Assembly: GCA_016124235.1 (NCBI GenBank)
Contig: WGOC01000019.1
Location: 62,001-126,000, forward strand
From: a bacterium
GTDB taxonomy: Bacteria > Verrucomicrobiota > Verrucomicrobiia > Limisphaerales > RI-55
Direction of reading: 5' to 3'
DNA length: 64,000 nt
Shown: positions 23,482-31,669 of the stretch, piece after piece
How positions within the stretch are numbered: position 1 is the first letter of the stretch
Layout of the letters: every line of letters starts with the position of its first letter
Notes under the pieces: model-generated
Database searches by the model: none
What the model saw: only the letters and a program-made list of their open reading frames with translations
Told to the model about the DNA's origin: nothing
Position numbers and translations under genes: made by a program

Positions 23482-26400
23482 TTATTCGGCCGCCATATCC
23501 CGGCCACGAATGTCGCGGAATTGTCTGCTGCGAACAATCGTCTCGAGCGCGGCCGTGATGTGATAGTCGTGTTTCTGGAGTTGATCGCGCATCTCGTTGA
23601 TCAGCGGACTGTCGGAAAGCATCACCTCGCGGCCCAACGAGTAGCCGAGCAATTTGCGGCAGAACTGTCGGAGAAACGTCTTGCGGCGATCGTTCAACAA
23701 ATAATGGCGCAGGCCATCCAAGCCATCGAGTTCGGTGCCGTCCATGACCTTGCTATGGGTGTCGATCGGTCGACCACCCAGATCCTTGTCGCGAAAACGG
23801 CCAATGCCGTCAAAGGCTTCCAAGGCGTAGCCGTACGGATCGATCCGGCGATGGCAGCCGTAGCATTTCGGATCGGTGCTGTGACGCAGTGTCAGCTCAC
23901 GCACCGTCAATGTTTGCGTGGCCTCCTCTTCGGGTAATTGGGGGACGCCCTTCGGCGGCCGGGGAAGCTTCTCGCCGAGCAGCGTTTCGGCGACCCAATT
24001 GCCGCGGAGGATCGGGCTCGTTCGCGAGGCGCCGGATTGTTTTGCGAGCGTGGCCGCCAGGGCCAGCACGCCGCCACGGGAATACTTTTTCGCACCGTCG
24101 ACGCGATACCAATCGTCGGCGTCCGCCCCGGTAGGGCGAGGCTCCTGCCGAGCCAACACATCAATTTGATCTTGGCTCCGCGGGAGCGTTGCCCTACCGG
24201 CTAGAGAAATCCCATAAAACTTGGCAAGGTCCTTGTCCACCCATGCGTAGTCGGCATCTACGATATCCAGCACGGAGCGATCATTTTGGAAGAGATCGGT
24301 GAAGAAGCGAATGGTCTCCTCATACATCGCACCACGCAGTGCGTTGAAATCTGGAAATGTTTTTTCGCTCTTCTCGTCCAACGACGCGAAATCATAAACG
24401 TGCAGCCACGTGCAGCCAAATTCGGTGGCCAGCCGACGGACGCGCGGATCGTTTAGCATGCGACGCATCTGCGCGACGAGCACGTCCGGGTTGTGAAGTT
24501 TACCGCTCGCAGCCACGGCGAGGAGTTCCTCGTCCGGCGCGGATGACCAGAGAAAATAGCTGAGCCGCGTGGCCAGCTCCCAATCGTTGACCGGACCCGG
24601 TTGGTCGCCGGCAGGTGGTTCTTCCAACCGATACAAAAACGGCGGTGAAACGAGTACCCGTGCGAGCACCAATCGAATCGCGTCTTCGTGCGGCAGTTCC
24701 TCGTCGCGCAACTTTTGATACAGGTCGCGAAGCTGATTTCGTTCAGCATCCTTGAGCGGCCGACGATACGCGCGGCCGGCAAATTTCAAAACTGCATCCA
24801 AGTGCGCCGGTTGTGTATCAATCAAACGCTGGCGAAACGCGGCGGCATTCCGCTTGATCGGTTCGCGCATCGGTTCGAACACACTCGGATCGGCATCCTG
24901 CGTGGCGTATTGCCAGAGTTGTTCGAATACATCGACCAGCTTGAGCGCATCCTGAGAAACGTAACGCAGTTCATCCCACAGCCGGTCCAGTCGCGAGGCT
25001 TCGGCGTCGTTGAGCATCAGGCGCTCGAGCGGCTCGTCTTCGCGATGGAACAGCCGGAGCGTGATCACTTCGTCGACCGGCACGATTTTGGTGTAGCAAA
25101 GGGCAGCGGGGAAGAGCTGCCGGAATTCATCGAGTTCACTCTCGATTCGCTTCCGGGCGGCGCTGCCGTCGTTCGCGATGATCGGCGTCTCGTGGGAGGT
25201 GGCGCGTTTGGCGGATGCCCAACTGGCACCGGCGTCTTGCGTTGTGGTAGAAATGGCAACCAGTCCCGTTTCGGCGGCGGGCGGATTGGTTGAAAGCACC
25301 AGTTGGACGCTGCCTTCGGCGCCAGTCGTTGGATCGAGTCGCCCCCCGGCAACGAATTCGTAACCGGCAACAAGGTCGGCCGGCAGGTGAATCTCAATTA
25401 CTGACGGCGCCCCGACCGAAAGGCTTTTAGAATCAATGGCGGAACCGTCGGGACGTTTACCAAATCGTTCTGGGTCGAGCCCAACTTGATCGGTAGTGGT
25501 CGAGGTAACGAGGCTTATTTCCGTCGGTGTCTTTGGAGCCTCCTCACGTCGGCTGCTACCCGGCCCGTTGCCAAACAGCGGCCCGCCGAGCGCGGTGAGT
25601 TGCCGATTCAAATTGACGTCCGGCGAAGCGGTTTTATCTGCCGAGGGAGCAGTCAGAAGCTTTTGTACCTCAGCCGCGAGTTTTGCCTTTGCATCTGCGC
25701 CTTCACTCAACTGCCACTTCGCGAGGACCGAGCCCACTGGCACCGACGGCGGCAGCGGTCCGCCCTTGTCCGGTTCCGTGTAGAAATGCCAGATGCCGGC
25801 ATTGCCAAAACGATCGGCGTGCGGATTGCCGGCGAGCACATCCGGCGAAACGTCCTTTGCCAGGTCCCATTCGCGACCATCGCCGTCGAGTTGCATCAAT
25901 GTCAGATCCACCGCCGTCAAATCGCATGAATGATTGCCATCGCGCGGACCGATCAAGACCGAGATCAGGTCGCCCGCGCGAATGCTCAGATTCTCGACGG
26001 GCGGAACTTTCACTATCTTATCGCCTTCACCGAGACCACTGGCTAGCCGGCGCCGTTGGGAACCGTGCCGGAATTCCAACGACCACGTCACGCCATTGCC
26101 GCACTCGGGATGTGCATGCTGGATAACCGCCTGGATGCGGAAATGACCACTCACAGGACTTTGCCAACCGACCGCCGCATCGAGCGTCGGCGAGGGATGC
26201 AGCGCGATGCTGTGCGGTTTCATGTTGCCCGGAATGCGGACATGCTGGTCCGACGAGTTGGCCACGAAATTGGGAGTGTTGGCAGGACCCCAGCCATTGA
26301 TGAATGCGTAGCCGCTGCCGTTGGTAAAGGTGTTCGTGAAGTGGCTCTCGATCTTCACGGGCGCGGAAACACTGAGTCCCAGATAGTCGAGCCACGCAGC

Positions 26401-27828
26401 AAAGGCGTCCGGGTCCAACCCGTGCTCGTGTGCCAGTTCCGTCAAGTTGGTGGAACCTGCTTCGACTTCGGAAGCCGCCGCCAGATAGTCGGCGGTTTTG
26501 GACAGAACCCGTTCACGCCGGGCAACCAGTTCGTGATGCAGCGCACGCAAATCGCGCAGCAGAATCGTCGGCTTGCCGGGCGCGACAAGGCGGGGTTCCT
26601 CGACGATCACGTTGTCACCGTTTGTTCCGTCCCCCGCATCGGACGTCGCGAGATAAAGCGTCAGGTCATGATCGAGATCCGACGGAATTTTTAAGCGCAA
26701 CTCTTCCTGCGCCTGCACCGGCGTAACCGCCTCCATCCAGGATTTGGGGCCGCCTTTTTTTCCAATGTGGCCGACGGTGTTGAATTTCCAAAGCGCGTGT
26801 TGCCAGCGCGAGATTTCTTTCGCCAAAGACTCCACGTCTTCCGTTTTCGCCGCCCGCCATTGCCCGCGAATCGGATCAAGCAGGAAAGACGAATTGGTCG
26901 CGGTCAGTGTGTTCCAGAGAATGCCAAGGTATTTTGGTGACAAATTCTCTGATGACGCGGCGGAATCGAATGCGTTCTGATTCACGGCGGCAGAACCAAG
27001 TTCACGCAGTTTCAAGGTTGCCGCCAGATACTTGTCCAACGGCAGCACGCCGCCGTCTTTTGAATCAAACTTGATGCCCTGCAAATTCACGGAAGTACGC
27101 ACGCCCTGGTCGGCGTATTCGTGGTAGATGTCGCGAATCTGCGTGAGCAATTCTTCGGTCCAATCGCGGCGCGAGGTGCTCGGGGAAAAGCGAATCCCAT
27201 CCGGCAACAGGACGGCGTGCGCGGCGACTCCTTTGGCGGCATCGAAATACTTGGTCAACAGCGACGGCGACATCACCAGCGAATTGCCGACGTTCATGAA
27301 ACCTTCCCCCGACGCGGAATCACCGGGGAATTCCTTCGCCGGATCAAGTGAGTCGACACCAGTCAAATCGCGGATCGTGTAGGTGTATTCGGCGTTGTTG
27401 AGTCGTCGCAGCACGACCGGCCCCGGGTCGCCAGCATGAGCCAGTGCGGCCGTGTCCAGCAGTTGATTCACGGCATCGAGCAAACGTTGGCGTTCGTCGG
27501 GCGACGGCTGCGGTTTCTTCTCCGGAGGCATCTCGCCGCTGGCCAGTTTCTCGGCAACCAGTTCCCATGATTTTGGATTCTTGAGCACTGCCGCGGCCGT
27601 CGTGAACTGTTCGAGATCAAGATCGCCTTTTTGGGTGTCGGTGGAGTGGCAATCGAGACAGTAATCCGAGACGAGCGGGCTGACATTATCGGCAAACGCC
27701 TTCAAGTCTGCCGGCCGCGGATCTTGGGCCCGAGCGGCCATGGCGAACAAGCTGACCCAAACCGCGATCCCCCAGAATCGGAGCAGCGCTTTGAATTCCG
27801 TTCGCGTTGGCCGGCACGGGATGGGCAT
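23482..27828 (-). CDS. Giant secreted cytochrome-like protein with DUF1587/1592/1588/1585 domains
   Basis: 1448 residues with a signal peptide (WGIAVWVSLFAMAARA). A c-type haem motif CLDCH at residues 57-61 lies in the PSCyt1-like N-terminal domain, followed by DUF1587 (VVLRRLNNAEYTYTIRDLTG) and a long middle region with beta-sandwich features. The C-terminal third has AYRRPLKDAERNQL (DUF1595), the SYFLWSSAPDEEL region (DUF1592), GGVLALAATLAKQSGASRTS with a second CxxCH at about residue 1322 (CYGCH; DUF1588) and a DUF1585 end. Such proteins are a Planctomycete/Verrucomicrobia hallmark, probably periplasmic redox enzymes in carbohydrate degradation. A palindromic element is inserted in frame at 24130-24199. 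It is about twice the usual length because of the middle region. Confidence 0.9.
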   Translation of the reverse strand: MPIPCRPTRTEFKALLRFWGIAVWVSLFAMAARAQDPRPADLKAFADNVSPLVSDYCLDCHSTDTQKGDLDLEQFTTAAAVLKNPKSWELVAEKLASGEMPPEKKPQPSPDERQRLLDAVNQLLDTAALAHAGDPGPVVLRRLNNAEYTYTIRDLTGVDSLDPAKEFPGDSASGEGFMNVGNSLVMSPSLLTKYFDAAKGVAAHAVLLPDGIRFSPSTSRRDWTEELLTQIRDIYHEYADQGVRTSVNLQGIKFDSKDGGVLPLDKYLAATLKLRELGSAAVNQNAFDSAASSENLSPKYLGILWNTLTATNSSFLLDPIRGQWRAAKTEDVESLAKEISRWQHALWKFNTVGHIGKKGGPKSWMEAVTPVQAQEELRLKIPSDLDHDLTLYLATSDAGDGTNGDNVIVEEPRLVAPGKPTILLRDLRALHHELVARRERVLSKTADYLAAASEVEAGSTNLTELAHEHGLDPDAFAAWLDYLGLSVSAPVKIESHFTNTFTNGSGYAFINGWGPANTPNFVANSSDQHVRIPGNMKPHSIALHPSPTLDAAVGWQSPVSGHFRIQAVIQHAHPECGNGVTWSLEFRHGSQRRRLASGLGEGDKIVKVPPVENLSIRAGDLISVLIGPRDGNHSCDLTAVDLTLMQLDGDGREWDLAKDVSPDVLAGNPHADRFGNAGIWHFYTEPDKGGPLPPSVPVGSVLAKWQLSEGADAKAKLAAEVQKLLTAPSADKTASPDVNLNRQLTALGGPLFGNGPGSSRREEAPKTPTEISLVTSTTTDQVGLDPERFGKRPDGSAIDSKSLSVGAPSVIEIHLPADLVAGYEFVAGGRLDPTTGAEGSVQLVLSTNPPAAETGLVAISTTTQDAGASWASAKRATSHETPIIANDGSAARKRIESELDEFRQLFPAALCYTKIVPVDEVITLRLFHREDEPLERLMLNDAEASRLDRLWDELRYVSQDALKLVDVFEQLWQYATQDADPSVFEPMREPIKRNAAAFRQRLIDTQPAHLDAVLKFAGRAYRRPLKDAERNQLRDLYQKLRDEELPHEDAIRLVLARVLVSPPFLYRLEEPPAGDQPGPVNDWELATRLSYFLWSSAPDEELLAVAASGKLHNPDVLVAQMRRMLNDPRVRRLATEFGCTWLHVYDFASLDEKSEKTFPDFNALRGAMYEETIRFFTDLFQNDRSVLDIVDADYAWVDKDLAKFYGISLAGRATLPRSQDQIDVLARQEPRPTGADADDWYRVDGAKKYSRGGVLALAATLAKQSGASRTSPILRGNWVAETLLGEKLPRPPKGVPQLPEEEATQTLTVRELTLRHSTDPKCYGCHRRIDPYGYALEAFDGIGRFRDKDLGGRPIDTHSKVMDGTELDGLDGLRHYLLNDRRKTFLRQFCRKLLGYSLGREVMLSDSPLINEMRDQLQKHDYHITAALETIVRSRQFRDIRGRDMAAE
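24130..24199. repeat. Palindromic element in frame inside the DUF1592 gene
   Basis: GGTAGGGCGAGGCTCCTGCC and the inverted GGGAGCGTTGCCCTACC with GGCTC/GAGCC cores form an inverted pair around a 20-base AT-rich spacer. It encodes residues about 1210-1233 (AGRATLPRSQDQIDVLARQE), a stretch not expected between the YGI and DADDWYRV parts of the domain. The frame stays open. Confidence 0.75.
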
Positions 27829-28100
27829 GGCTGTATTTAGACGGGAGAACCGGGGACAACCAAGGAGGAAGTTGGGAGAAGGGTGGGACAGGCATCCTGC
27901 CTGTCAGAAATCCGACGAGACGAGAGCCAGTCTTGCGAACTTTCCAAATGATTCGGATGATTTGTGAGCCGTTGAACACAGATTGCATCGCACGTGACAG
28001 GCGGGACGCCTGTCCTACTCTTGCAGACTTGTTGCCAATCAACCGCACCGTTTGAAATTCGGAACTGCCAAAAAATCCGGCGGTTGGTAATTTGTGGTTC
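27829..28100. other. Intergenic region with a solo GGACAGGC element
   Basis: No gene seen. Most of the space is occupied by the palindromic element at 27881-28019. Promoters for the divergent DUF1592 and lyase-like genes should lie in its flanks. Confidence 0.5.
27881..28019. repeat. GGACAGGC palindromic element, solo copy C
   Basis: Bounded by GGTGGGACAGGCATCCTGCC and GACAGGCGGGACGCCTGTCC about 90 bases apart, the same ends as the elements flanking the RAYT unit at 19355-20274, but without a transposase gene. It fits a non-autonomous element moved by that transposase. Confidence 0.8.
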
Positions 28101-29048
28101 ATGCACTTGGCTCGCGTCTTTCATTTCGGCTCTTTTTTGTTTCTTGGACTGATGCTCGCGCTTCCACCGTCGCAATCATCTGCGGCAGATGTGGTCACCG
28201 AGCCCCAACTTCCATCCGGGCCCGGACTCGCAAGCCAGTTCGTCGGCGACAAAAAAGTCTCTTCGAGTCCAGCAGTGATCTTCGCGGAGGATTTTGAATC
28301 GGCGGACTACAAAAAACATTGGAACGACACGCGCGACAAGGATGGGCAAGTGCTCTCGCTGGTTCGGCTGGGCGGCGACAACGATCAGTTCGGCCAGAGT
28401 TTGAAGGTCACCGCCGTGCTCTCACACGACACCGGTGGCGGTCTCACCAAGTGGTTTGAGTCGGCCGACACCTTGTTCATCCGCTTTTATACGCGGTTCG
28501 CGCCGGACTGCGATTACCTTCACCACTTCGTCACGTTGCGGGCCAACAAGGGACTGCACGGCAAGGATCGCTGGAGCGGGTTTGGCGGAGCCGGATTGAA
28601 ACCCGAAGGCGACGAGCGCTTTTCAACCGCGCTGGAGCCGTGGGGGAACTGGGGACGTTGGCCGGCACCAGGGCGGTGGAATTTTTACAGTTACTGGCAC
28701 GAGATGAAGACCAGTCCGGACGGCAAGTATTGGGGCAACAGCTTCAAACCCGAAGGTCAGCCGAACATCCGCAAAAACGAATGGATCTGCGCCGAGTTCA
28801 TGATCAAACACAACACACCCGGCCAGCCCGACGGCGAACAGGCGTTTTGGATCGACGGCAAACTCATGGGTCATTGGAAAGGCATCAACTGGCGCACGAC
28901 TCCCGGCCTGATGGCCAACGCGCTGACGCTCGAAAGTTATGTCACCGACCGCTGGACAAAGCACGAGACGAACGTCGTCTATTTCGATAACCTGGTGATC
29001 GCGCGGAAATATGTCGGGCCCATGGTTGCAAAGCACTACGCAGAGTAG
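28101..29048 (+). CDS. Secreted polysaccharide-lyase-like (jelly-roll) protein
   Basis: 315 residues from ATG 28101, with signal peptide FHFGSFLFLGLMLALPPSQS. FAEDFESADYKKHWNDT opens a concanavalin-like beta-jelly roll; LFIRFYTRFAPDCDYLHHFV and EWICAEFMIKHNTPGQPDGE followed by AFWIDGKLMGHWKG are typical of polysaccharide lyase families such as PL14/PL20-like proteins. The catalytic residues cannot be assigned with confidence. It stands alone between a large cytochrome-like gene and an MBL-fold gene, and ends 35 bases before the latter in convergent orientation. Likely periplasmic or extracellular action on uronate-containing polymers, inferred. Confidence 0.72.
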   Translation: MHLARVFHFGSFLFLGLMLALPPSQSSAADVVTEPQLPSGPGLASQFVGDKKVSSSPAVIFAEDFESADYKKHWNDTRDKDGQVLSLVRLGGDNDQFGQSLKVTAVLSHDTGGGLTKWFESADTLFIRFYTRFAPDCDYLHHFVTLRANKGLHGKDRWSGFGGAGLKPEGDERFSTALEPWGNWGRWPAPGRWNFYSYWHEMKTSPDGKYWGNSFKPEGQPNIRKNEWICAEFMIKHNTPGQPDGEQAFWIDGKLMGHWKGINWRTTPGLMANALTLESYVTDRWTKHETNVVYFDNLVIARKYVGPMVAKHYAE

Positions 29049-29082
29049 ACCTTCGGTCGGCCGTTACCGCTGCAAAAGGCAG

Positions 29083-29817
29083 TCAAACTCGTCCGCCGCC
29101 AAAGACTTCCCGATAGACGGGCTCCAGACCACGCAGCAGTTTTCCGCCGTCTCCGGAAAACGATGAGCCGTGCATGATCGCAAGGGTCTTCGGATTGAAA
29201 TCCGCCAACTCTTTGAGGAGCCGGGCCGTGTTCGACGTGTAAGGCACATATTCCATCAGCGGTCCGGCCTGGTATTCGATCATGGCAGCCTTCGAGCGTT
29301 CGAGCACCACGTCGGATTCCGTCAATGGTTCCACTTGCCCCACCTGGTGCATCAGGTCGGAACAAAAGAGCACTTTGTTTGTCTCTTCGAACAACACGCC
29401 CGCGTCCCAGCCGTGGGGAAGATGCGGGGTCGGATGAAATCGGAAGCGATACTTGCCGGTTTGCAGAATCTCCCCTTTGGTCAGGCCTTTGGGCGGACGG
29501 TCCGCAAAGTCGTTCAAGTTGACGAGTGCCCCCACCAGACTGCAAGCCGCCTGCGCCGAGGGGGCCACTTTCAGCCACTCGTTCAAGCCACCCACTTCAT
29601 CCACTTCAAAGTGGCTCCAACTGATCCACCGGAGTTTTGAGACATCGATTAATTTTCCCACCGCTTCGCGAAGTTCGGGGAACATGCGGCGCATGCCGGC
29701 GTGATACAGCAGCGGCTCTTCGTCGCGGACCAGGAAGTGGTTAAATTGAAGATTAAACTGCTCCACAAAAATGCTGATGCGGAAGACGTCCGGGGAGATT
29801 TCGTCAATGGTTGCCAT
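29083..29817 (-). CDS. MBL-fold (flavodiiron/ODP-like) metallohydrolase
   Basis: 244 residues without a signal peptide. The order of motifs is that of the oxygen-binding di-iron (ODP) branch of the metallo-beta-lactamase fold: SHFEVDEVGG at 68-77 (H69, E71, D73), HLPHGWDAG near 132-140, FCSDLMH with D154, and IMHGSSF near the end. The usual His after the HxExD motif is replaced by Glu74, an unusual change. It lacks the flavodoxin domain of full flavodiiron proteins, so an oxygen or NO sensing or reducing role is only inferred. Divergent from a TetR regulator with two shared operators between them. Confidence 0.82.
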   Translation of the reverse strand: MATIDEISPDVFRISIFVEQFNLQFNHFLVRDEEPLLYHAGMRRMFPELREAVGKLIDVSKLRWISWSHFEVDEVGGLNEWLKVAPSAQAACSLVGALVNLNDFADRPPKGLTKGEILQTGKYRFRFHPTPHLPHGWDAGVLFEETNKVLFCSDLMHQVGQVEPLTESDVVLERSKAAMIEYQAGPLMEYVPYTSNTARLLKELADFNPKTLAIMHGSSFSGDGGKLLRGLEPVYREVFGGGRV

Positions 29818-29884
29818 GATGCAGACTTTTGGGGTTGAGGATTTGGATTGAACGTCCGGCGCCGATGACTAAAACGTCGGGGCG

Positions 29885-29914
29885 TTTCCGGTAAACACTG
29901 GCGTTTACTGGAAA
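29885..29914. promoter_or_regulatory. Operator 1 between MBL and TetR genes
   Basis: TTTCCGGTAAACACTGGCGT followed by TTACTGGAAA is a 30-base inverted repeat with a single mismatch between the 12-base arms. Its core GTAAACAC-TG-GCGTTTAC matches the layout of the second site at 29955-29972. Likely TetR target. Confidence 0.7.
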
Positions 29915-29954
29915 TGAGCTATCTGATTTTGAGCTGGGTTTGTCAACGTTTTTA

Positions 29955-29972
29955 GTGAACACTTGTGTTCAA
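29955..29972. promoter_or_regulatory. Operator 2 overlapping the tetR leader
   Basis: GTGAACACTTGTGTTCAA, an inverted repeat of the same 8-2-8 design as operator 1, ends six bases before the TetR start codon at 29978. Consensus of the two sites is GTRAACAC-NN-GYGTTYAM. Position suggests autorepression. Confidence 0.7.
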
Positions 29973-29977
29973 CGGAA

Positions 29978-30571
29978 ATGCGACGACGGAAAAGACCTTA
30001 TGTAAAACGGGCGCGGCAGCAGCAACAGGAACAGACCCGCAGCCGCATCGTGGAGGCCCTGATTGAGCTTCACCAAGAATTGGGCCCCAGGAATACAACC
30101 ATCGCCGCCGTGGCCGAGCGTGCCGGCGTGCAGCGGCTCACGGTTTACCGTCACTTCGAGAACGAGAGCGCGATGTTGCAAGCGTGTTCGGGGCTTTGGA
30201 TGGCTAGAAATCCTCCGCCAAACGAAGGACTCTGGCAGGATTTTCCCACCGTCGATGAGCGGGTGCGCGCAGCCTTGTTGGCGATTCACCGGTATTTCGC
30301 GAGGAACGAGGCGATGCTTTCCAAAGTGCATCGTGATGCCACCGAAATGACCGTGTTGATACCGATCATGGATGGCTTCAACGACTACTTCCGCAGCCTC
30401 GCAGACAAGCTGGCGGCCGACTTGGTTGCCGACCGACCGGCTCGCGAATTGCAGGCGATGACTCGGCATTTCGTTCGCTTTTCGACCTGGCAATCATTGA
30501 CGCAGGAGAAGCTGTCTGAAGAGGAAATCGCCGAAATTGGTTTGAAGTGCTTGAAGCAGTTGGCGAGCTGA
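29978..30571 (+). CDS. TetR-family transcriptional regulator
   Basis: 197 residues from ATG 29978 (an earlier in-frame start at 29963 would overlap operator 2). The DNA-binding part is TRSRIVEALIELHQELGPRN, TTIAAVAERAGVQRLTVYRH and FENESAML, a classic TetR helix-turn-helix near residues 20-65. The C-terminal helical domain, with YFARNEAMLSKVHRDATE, binds an unknown ligand. It is transcribed away from the MBL-fold gene, and the pair of matched operators in the 160-base gap implies control of both genes. The preceding residues are strongly basic (RRRKRPYVKRARQQQQEQ). Confidence 0.92.
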   Translation: MRRRKRPYVKRARQQQQEQTRSRIVEALIELHQELGPRNTTIAAVAERAGVQRLTVYRHFENESAMLQACSGLWMARNPPPNEGLWQDFPTVDERVRAALLAIHRYFARNEAMLSKVHRDATEMTVLIPIMDGFNDYFRSLADKLAADLVADRPARELQAMTRHFVRFSTWQSLTQEKLSEEEIAEIGLKCLKQLAS

Positions 30572-30599
30572 CGAACTTAATATTGGAGCAGCACGCGTC

Positions 30600-31553
30600 T
30601 TACGCCGCGAAGCTTCGGCAGATCTCGCGGTAGGCTTCGTTGATTTCCTTCATTCGCTCCTCGGCGGCAACTTGCGCCGCGACATTTTCGTTCCGATGTC
30701 GATCGGGATGATATTTGCGCGCCAAAACACGATACATCTTTTTCACTTCAACTGGCGAAGCATAAGCGTCCAACCCCAAGGCGGCGAACCAGCGATGATG
30801 TGCCGAAGTACGGGTTTCGTTAGCGCTTTCGGAGGTCGCAGAGTCGTCGAATCCGAAATGGTTGATGCCGAGCAAATCAGCCAAAGCGGTCTTCGTATCG
30901 GTGGAGAGGAAGCAGACACCATTTCTCGAGGGCAGATAAATGAATCCGTCCAACAACCGCAGTTGGGGAATAAGGCTGAAGAAATTCAATCCGGGAAAAA
31001 CGGCGGCCATTTCACCAACATAGACTTTCCGTTTTCGATGTACCATCCATGTCAGCACGGACGCAACGTCCGAGACGTTGGTCCGCATCAGGTGCCGGCA
31101 CTCCCAAAACGATTCCGAACCACCCCGAATCAAACGTGGTCCGGCGATAAAGATATCACCAACGATGCTACCCATCGCCACGAGCATGTGCTCCGATACT
31201 CTGTCCCTCAGATGAATCGGCCCACGAAAACTTCCGAGACCAAACGGAATTCTCCACGCGGCCCAAAAGGACAAGCCTACGATGGCGACGTCCGACACGA
31301 GCAGGAACGCCGGTCGCGTCGTGTGAATATCTACCCCGATCAGCGAACTAACTGCATCAATGCGCATCAAGATCATCAGCCCAATCATGGCAGCACATGA
31401 CGAAGTGAGCAGAACCGTCAGCAAGCCGATCACCATCTGAAACAACCCTGAGGTGATGCAAGATGCACAGCTGGAACGAAGCCGCTTCCGAATCCACCTG
31501 TGAAGCGTCTCCGCGTCTGCCTGGCTCAATTCCGGAATTTGCATCGTAGCCAT
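30600..31553 (-). CDS. Membrane protein with C-terminal J domain
   Basis: 317 residues from ATG 31553 (a GTG four codons earlier is possible). Two hydrophobic segments lie near residues 40-65 (FQMVIGLLTVLLTSSCAAMI) and 85-105 (AFLLVSDVAIVGLSFWAAW). A middle domain of unknown type follows, and the last 65 residues form a J domain: FAALGLDAYASPVEVKKMYR, LARKYHPDRHR with the diagnostic HPD, then MKEINEAYREICRSF. J domains stimulate DnaK-type chaperones. Membrane-anchored proteins with a C-terminal J domain resemble DjlA/DjlC-type co-chaperones in layout. No chaperone gene is adjacent. Confidence 0.82.
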   Translation of the reverse strand: MATMQIPELSQADAETLHRWIRKRLRSSCASCITSGLFQMVIGLLTVLLTSSCAAMIGLMILMRIDAVSSLIGVDIHTTRPAFLLVSDVAIVGLSFWAAWRIPFGLGSFRGPIHLRDRVSEHMLVAMGSIVGDIFIAGPRLIRGGSESFWECRHLMRTNVSDVASVLTWMVHRKRKVYVGEMAAVFPGLNFFSLIPQLRLLDGFIYLPSRNGVCFLSTDTKTALADLLGINHFGFDDSATSESANETRTSAHHRWFAALGLDAYASPVEVKKMYRVLARKYHPDRHRNENVAAQVAAEERMKEINEAYREICRSFAA

Positions 31554-31669
31554 AGAATTATGCACCGCCTGCGAAAATCAATCCTGACGTACTAACACTT
31601 AATCTCGCGTTGCCTCTAATCCGTTCGTGACAGAATTCCCTCCTTGGGGCACCAAATGAACATTCCGCT

